Shown here: piece after piece, positions 62,127 through 64,000 of the stretch
Numbering within the stretch: the first letter of the stretch is position 1
Layout of the letters: the number at the start of each line of letters is the position of its first letter
The notes under the pieces: generated by a model
What the model saw: only the letters and a program-made list of their open reading frames with translations
Database searches by the model: none
What the model was told of the DNA's origin: nothing
Program-made: the position numbers and the translations under genes
Assembly: GCA_046328335.1 (NCBI GenBank)
Contig: JAXLWU010000001.1
Coordinates: 62,001-126,000 of the forward strand
Direction: 5' to 3'
Length of the DNA: 64,000 bases
From: JACCXM01 sp046328335
Lineage (GTDB): Bacteria > Chloroflexota > Chloroflexia > Thermomicrobiales > UBA6265

Positions 62127-62573
62127 ATGAGCTCGACGTCCCGTGTCCCGCACATCCTCGTGATAGATGACACCCTGGAAATCCTCGACCTGCTGCAGGA
62201 GTTGCTGGCCGAGGAAGGCTACCGGGTCACAACGGCTCGCGCCCCACTCGACCTCACCCAGGTCCACGCCCTCGCGCCGGACGCTATTGTCCAGGATCTG
62301 GTCTTCGCCGGCACCCCGGAGCCGGGCTGGGCGTTCCTGACCACAGTCCGGCGTGACCCGGACCTGGTAAGGGTGCCAGTCGTCCTCTGTACGGGGGCGA
62401 CCCCTGTCCTCCGTACCCCGGTGATCGTTGACCAGCTGGGCACGCTGGGGGTACCGGTGCTGGCCAAGCCGTTTGACATCGATGATTTCCTGGCCGTGCT
62501 CACCGCGGCACTCGAGACACGGCCCAAGTCCGCTCCAGCGTTGGCGCCGGAGTTGGAGCACATCGCGCCGTAA
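62127..62573 (+). CDS. Single-domain response regulator
   Basis: 148 residues. One receiver domain: HILVIDDTLEILDLLQELLA (acid pair Asp14/Asp15), acceptor Asp57 in DAIVQDLVF, the Thr/Ser region VVLCTGA and Lys114 in VLAKPFDIDDFL. There is no output domain. It lies 97 bases after the NarL-type regulator on the same strand and may take phosphate from the multi-PAS kinase or act as a phosphate sink (inference). Confidence 0.88.
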   Translation: MSSTSRVPHILVIDDTLEILDLLQELLAEEGYRVTTARAPLDLTQVHALAPDAIVQDLVFAGTPEPGWAFLTTVRRDPDLVRVPVVLCTGATPVLRTPVIVDQLGTLGVPVLAKPFDIDDFLAVLTAALETRPKSAPALAPELEHIAP

Positions 62574-62895
62574 ACCCCTGCTGCTCAATCATGCGGCCAG
62601 ATTGGTGCAGTGTGGCGAGTGGCGTGATCATCCCCTAACCCAAACATGACGGAAACAGGAAGTCCCTCACCGGAAGCCCGTTGTTGCGAACCGAACACTA
62701 TGAATACCCAGCGAAAGTCGGTAGTTTTACCGATGTGCGGGACGGCCGCGCGGCGCACAATCGTCATACAGGGTTGGGCGTGAGGCCCACGTCGACCTGA
62801 AGCGGAACCGGTGATGATTGGCACACCACGACGCCAGCGATCGGACGGAAATGGGGGCAACATGCCCACGTGTGCGCCATCACCCTTGACTGTTC
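62574..62895. other. Gene-free interval
   Basis: 322 bases without a convincing gene, repeat or promoter. A slightly A+T-richer part lies near 62690-62730. Confidence 0.4.
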
Positions 62896-64000
62896 GTGGA
62901 CGAAATCGTGCCATCTAGATCGCCCGCGGCACCGGAGCCGAACCGGCTGCGGTTGATCGAACCCGAGCTGACGCCTCCCGATGCCGCGCGGCCGCTCGTC
63001 GGCAGCGGGACCCCATTGCCGCGAACGTCGTTGATCGGCCGTGATGCCGACGTTGCGGCGGTGCGCGCGCTCCTGGCCGGGGAGAACGGCCGGCTGGTAA
63101 CACTCACCGGCCCGGGCGGAGTCGGCAAGACCCGTCTCGCGCTGCGCGTGGCGGAAGAGGTGTCCGGCTTTTCCGACGGCGTGGTGTTCGTGCCGCTCGC
63201 CGCGGTGACGGATAGCGATCTGGTCCTCCCTACCATCGCCCGCGCGGTCGGCTTGCGCGAGACCACCACCCGTCCCCTGCTCGATCAATTCGCGGAGTTC
63301 TGCCAGCAGAAGGATCTGCTCCTGATCCTGGACAACTTCGAGCAGATTCGGGCCGCGGCGGTCGATCTGGCCACGCTCCTCGAAGCCTGCCCTGATCTCG
63401 TGCTGCTCGTCACCAGCCGCATCCGGCTCCATATTGCCGGGGAGCAGCGTTTTCCGGTCGATCCCCTGGCGTTGCCGCTGAGAGGGCCCGCCGGTAATGG
63501 CGAAACAGCGTCCTATGCCGCAATCGCCACCTCGCCCGCGGTCCAATTGTTTATCGCGCGGGCGCGGGCGGTCGAACCGCGCTTCGCGCTCGTTCCGGCG
63601 AATGCCGAGGCGGTGGCCAGCGTCTGTCGCCGCCTGGATGGGTTGCCGCTCGCCATCGAACTGGCCGCGTCGCGCGTGCAACTGCTGGCCGCGGGCGAAT
63701 TGCTCTCCCGGCTCAACCCCGCGCTCCCGCTCCTCACCGGCGGTCCGGACGATGCCCCGGACCGGCTGCGCACGATGCGCAACGCGGTGGCCTGGAGTTA
63801 CGACCTGCTTTCTGCGGAAGAGCAGCGCTTCCTGCGCCGCGTCGCCGTGTTCGCCGGGGGCTTCACCCTGGCCGCCGCGGAGGAGATCACGGCGCTGCTC
63901 GAGGGGGTGACGCCGCGCTCAGGGGGTGAAGGGGGTGACGGAGAAACGACGGGTTCGCCCTCTCGTGCGCTCCTTCACTCCCTGAGCGCAGCGCCACCCC
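62896..64000 (+). CDS. LuxR-family ATPase regulator (5' part; runs off window)
   Basis: At least 368 residues; the C-terminal LuxR HTH expected in this family lies outside. P-loop TLTGPGGVGKTRLALRVAEE, Walker B-like LLLILDNFEQIRAA, LDGLPLAIELAASRVQLLAA and SYDLLSAEEQRFLRRVAVF. After GGFTLAAAEEITALLEGV a family C insert (TPRSGGEGGDGETTG...) begins, in frame as far as seen, at the same place where the 26413-28981 gene is split. The start is GTG 62896 or GTG 62908; neither has a clear SD. Confidence 0.85.
   Translation, partial: MDEIVPSRSPAAPEPNRLRLIEPELTPPDAARPLVGSGTPLPRTSLIGRDADVAAVRALLAGENGRLVTLTGPGGVGKTRLALRVAEEVSGFSDGVVFVPLAAVTDSDLVLPTIARAVGLRETTTRPLLDQFAEFCQQKDLLLILDNFEQIRAAAVDLATLLEACPDLVLLVTSRIRLHIAGEQRFPVDPLALPLRGPAGNGETASYAAIATSPAVQLFIARARAVEPRFALVPANAEAVASVCRRLDGLPLAIELAASRVQLLAAGELLSRLNPALPLLTGGPDDAPDRLRTMRNAVAWSYDLLSAEEQRFLRRVAVFAGGFTLAAAEEITALLEGVTPRSGGEGGDGETTGSPSRALLHSLSAAPP
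63903..64000. repeat. Family C palindromic insert in a LuxR-ATPase gene (cut by window end)
   Basis: Left arm GCTCAGGGGGTGAAGGGGGT; right arm CTCCTTCACTCCCTGAGCGC then AGCGCCACCCC. It resembles 18505-18705. It encodes a Gly/Ser/Pro-rich linker in the host. Confidence 0.8.

Overview
The window is high-G+C bacterial chromosomal DNA. It most resembles the phylum Chloroflexota, class Thermomicrobia. This is inferred from protein style only: a Cys-rich pentapeptide surface protein, large LuxR-type ATPase regulators, Tat-exported solute-binding proteins, a multi-PAS NarL-type kinase, and many GC-rich palindromic repeats. No rRNA or tRNA genes were seen.

Layout. 1-8788 (minus strand) is a seven-gene glycan operon, gmhA-gmhB-hldE-GT9-GT9/GT9 fusion-GT4-GT4. 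Every junction overlaps by 1-4 bases (mostly ATGA). It would make ADP-heptose from sedoheptulose-7-phosphate and transfer it. 9129-12813 holds a DinB/MDMPI-like protein, an enolase-superfamily enzyme, a REP-associated tyrosine transposase behind a REP pair, and an UlaG-like metallo-hydrolase. 12984-15692 encodes the 902-residue Cys-rich protein. 16228-19531 is a sugar ABC importer without an ATPase. 20179-25157 is a C45 acyltransferase-like gene followed by a peptide importer without ATPases.

25835-31312 is a decaying regulatory area: a LuxR ATPase gene split by a palindromic insert, a frameshifted ECF sigma gene, a frameshifted NHL-repeat gene and a small LuxR HTH gene. 31338-39094 holds a BBE-type flavoprotein oxidase, two SnoaL-type proteins, an M1 peptidase, an SDR and an MFS exporter. 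39158-41594 holds a replication-initiator-like protein ending in a DnaA-N-type domain with an iteron-like array inside its gene, then a strong promoter driving a candidate structured RNA, then a MerR regulator with a perfect operator dyad. 42113-45023 holds a DUF4397 protein and a lower-G+C two-gene cassette (unknown protein plus PIN nuclease). 45739-49706 is a second peptide importer without ATPases. 49729-53724 holds a decapitated kinase, a DUF305 protein and a broken CopB-type P-type ATPase. 53735-56414 is an IS630 element nested in the target duplication of an IS1380 element; both transposase genes are frameshifted. 56857-62573 holds a VOC protein, a 1222-residue PAS/GAF sensor kinase, its NarL-type regulator and a lone receiver protein. 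The window ends inside a second LuxR-type ATPase gene.

The most striking theme is several families of palindromic repeats. Some sit between genes. Others sit inside genes, at inter-domain linkers or gene ends, mostly kept in frame; one has split its host gene. The novelty candidates ranked highest are these in-gene repeats, the iteron-bearing DnaA-N protein, the candidate RNA, and the PIN cassette.
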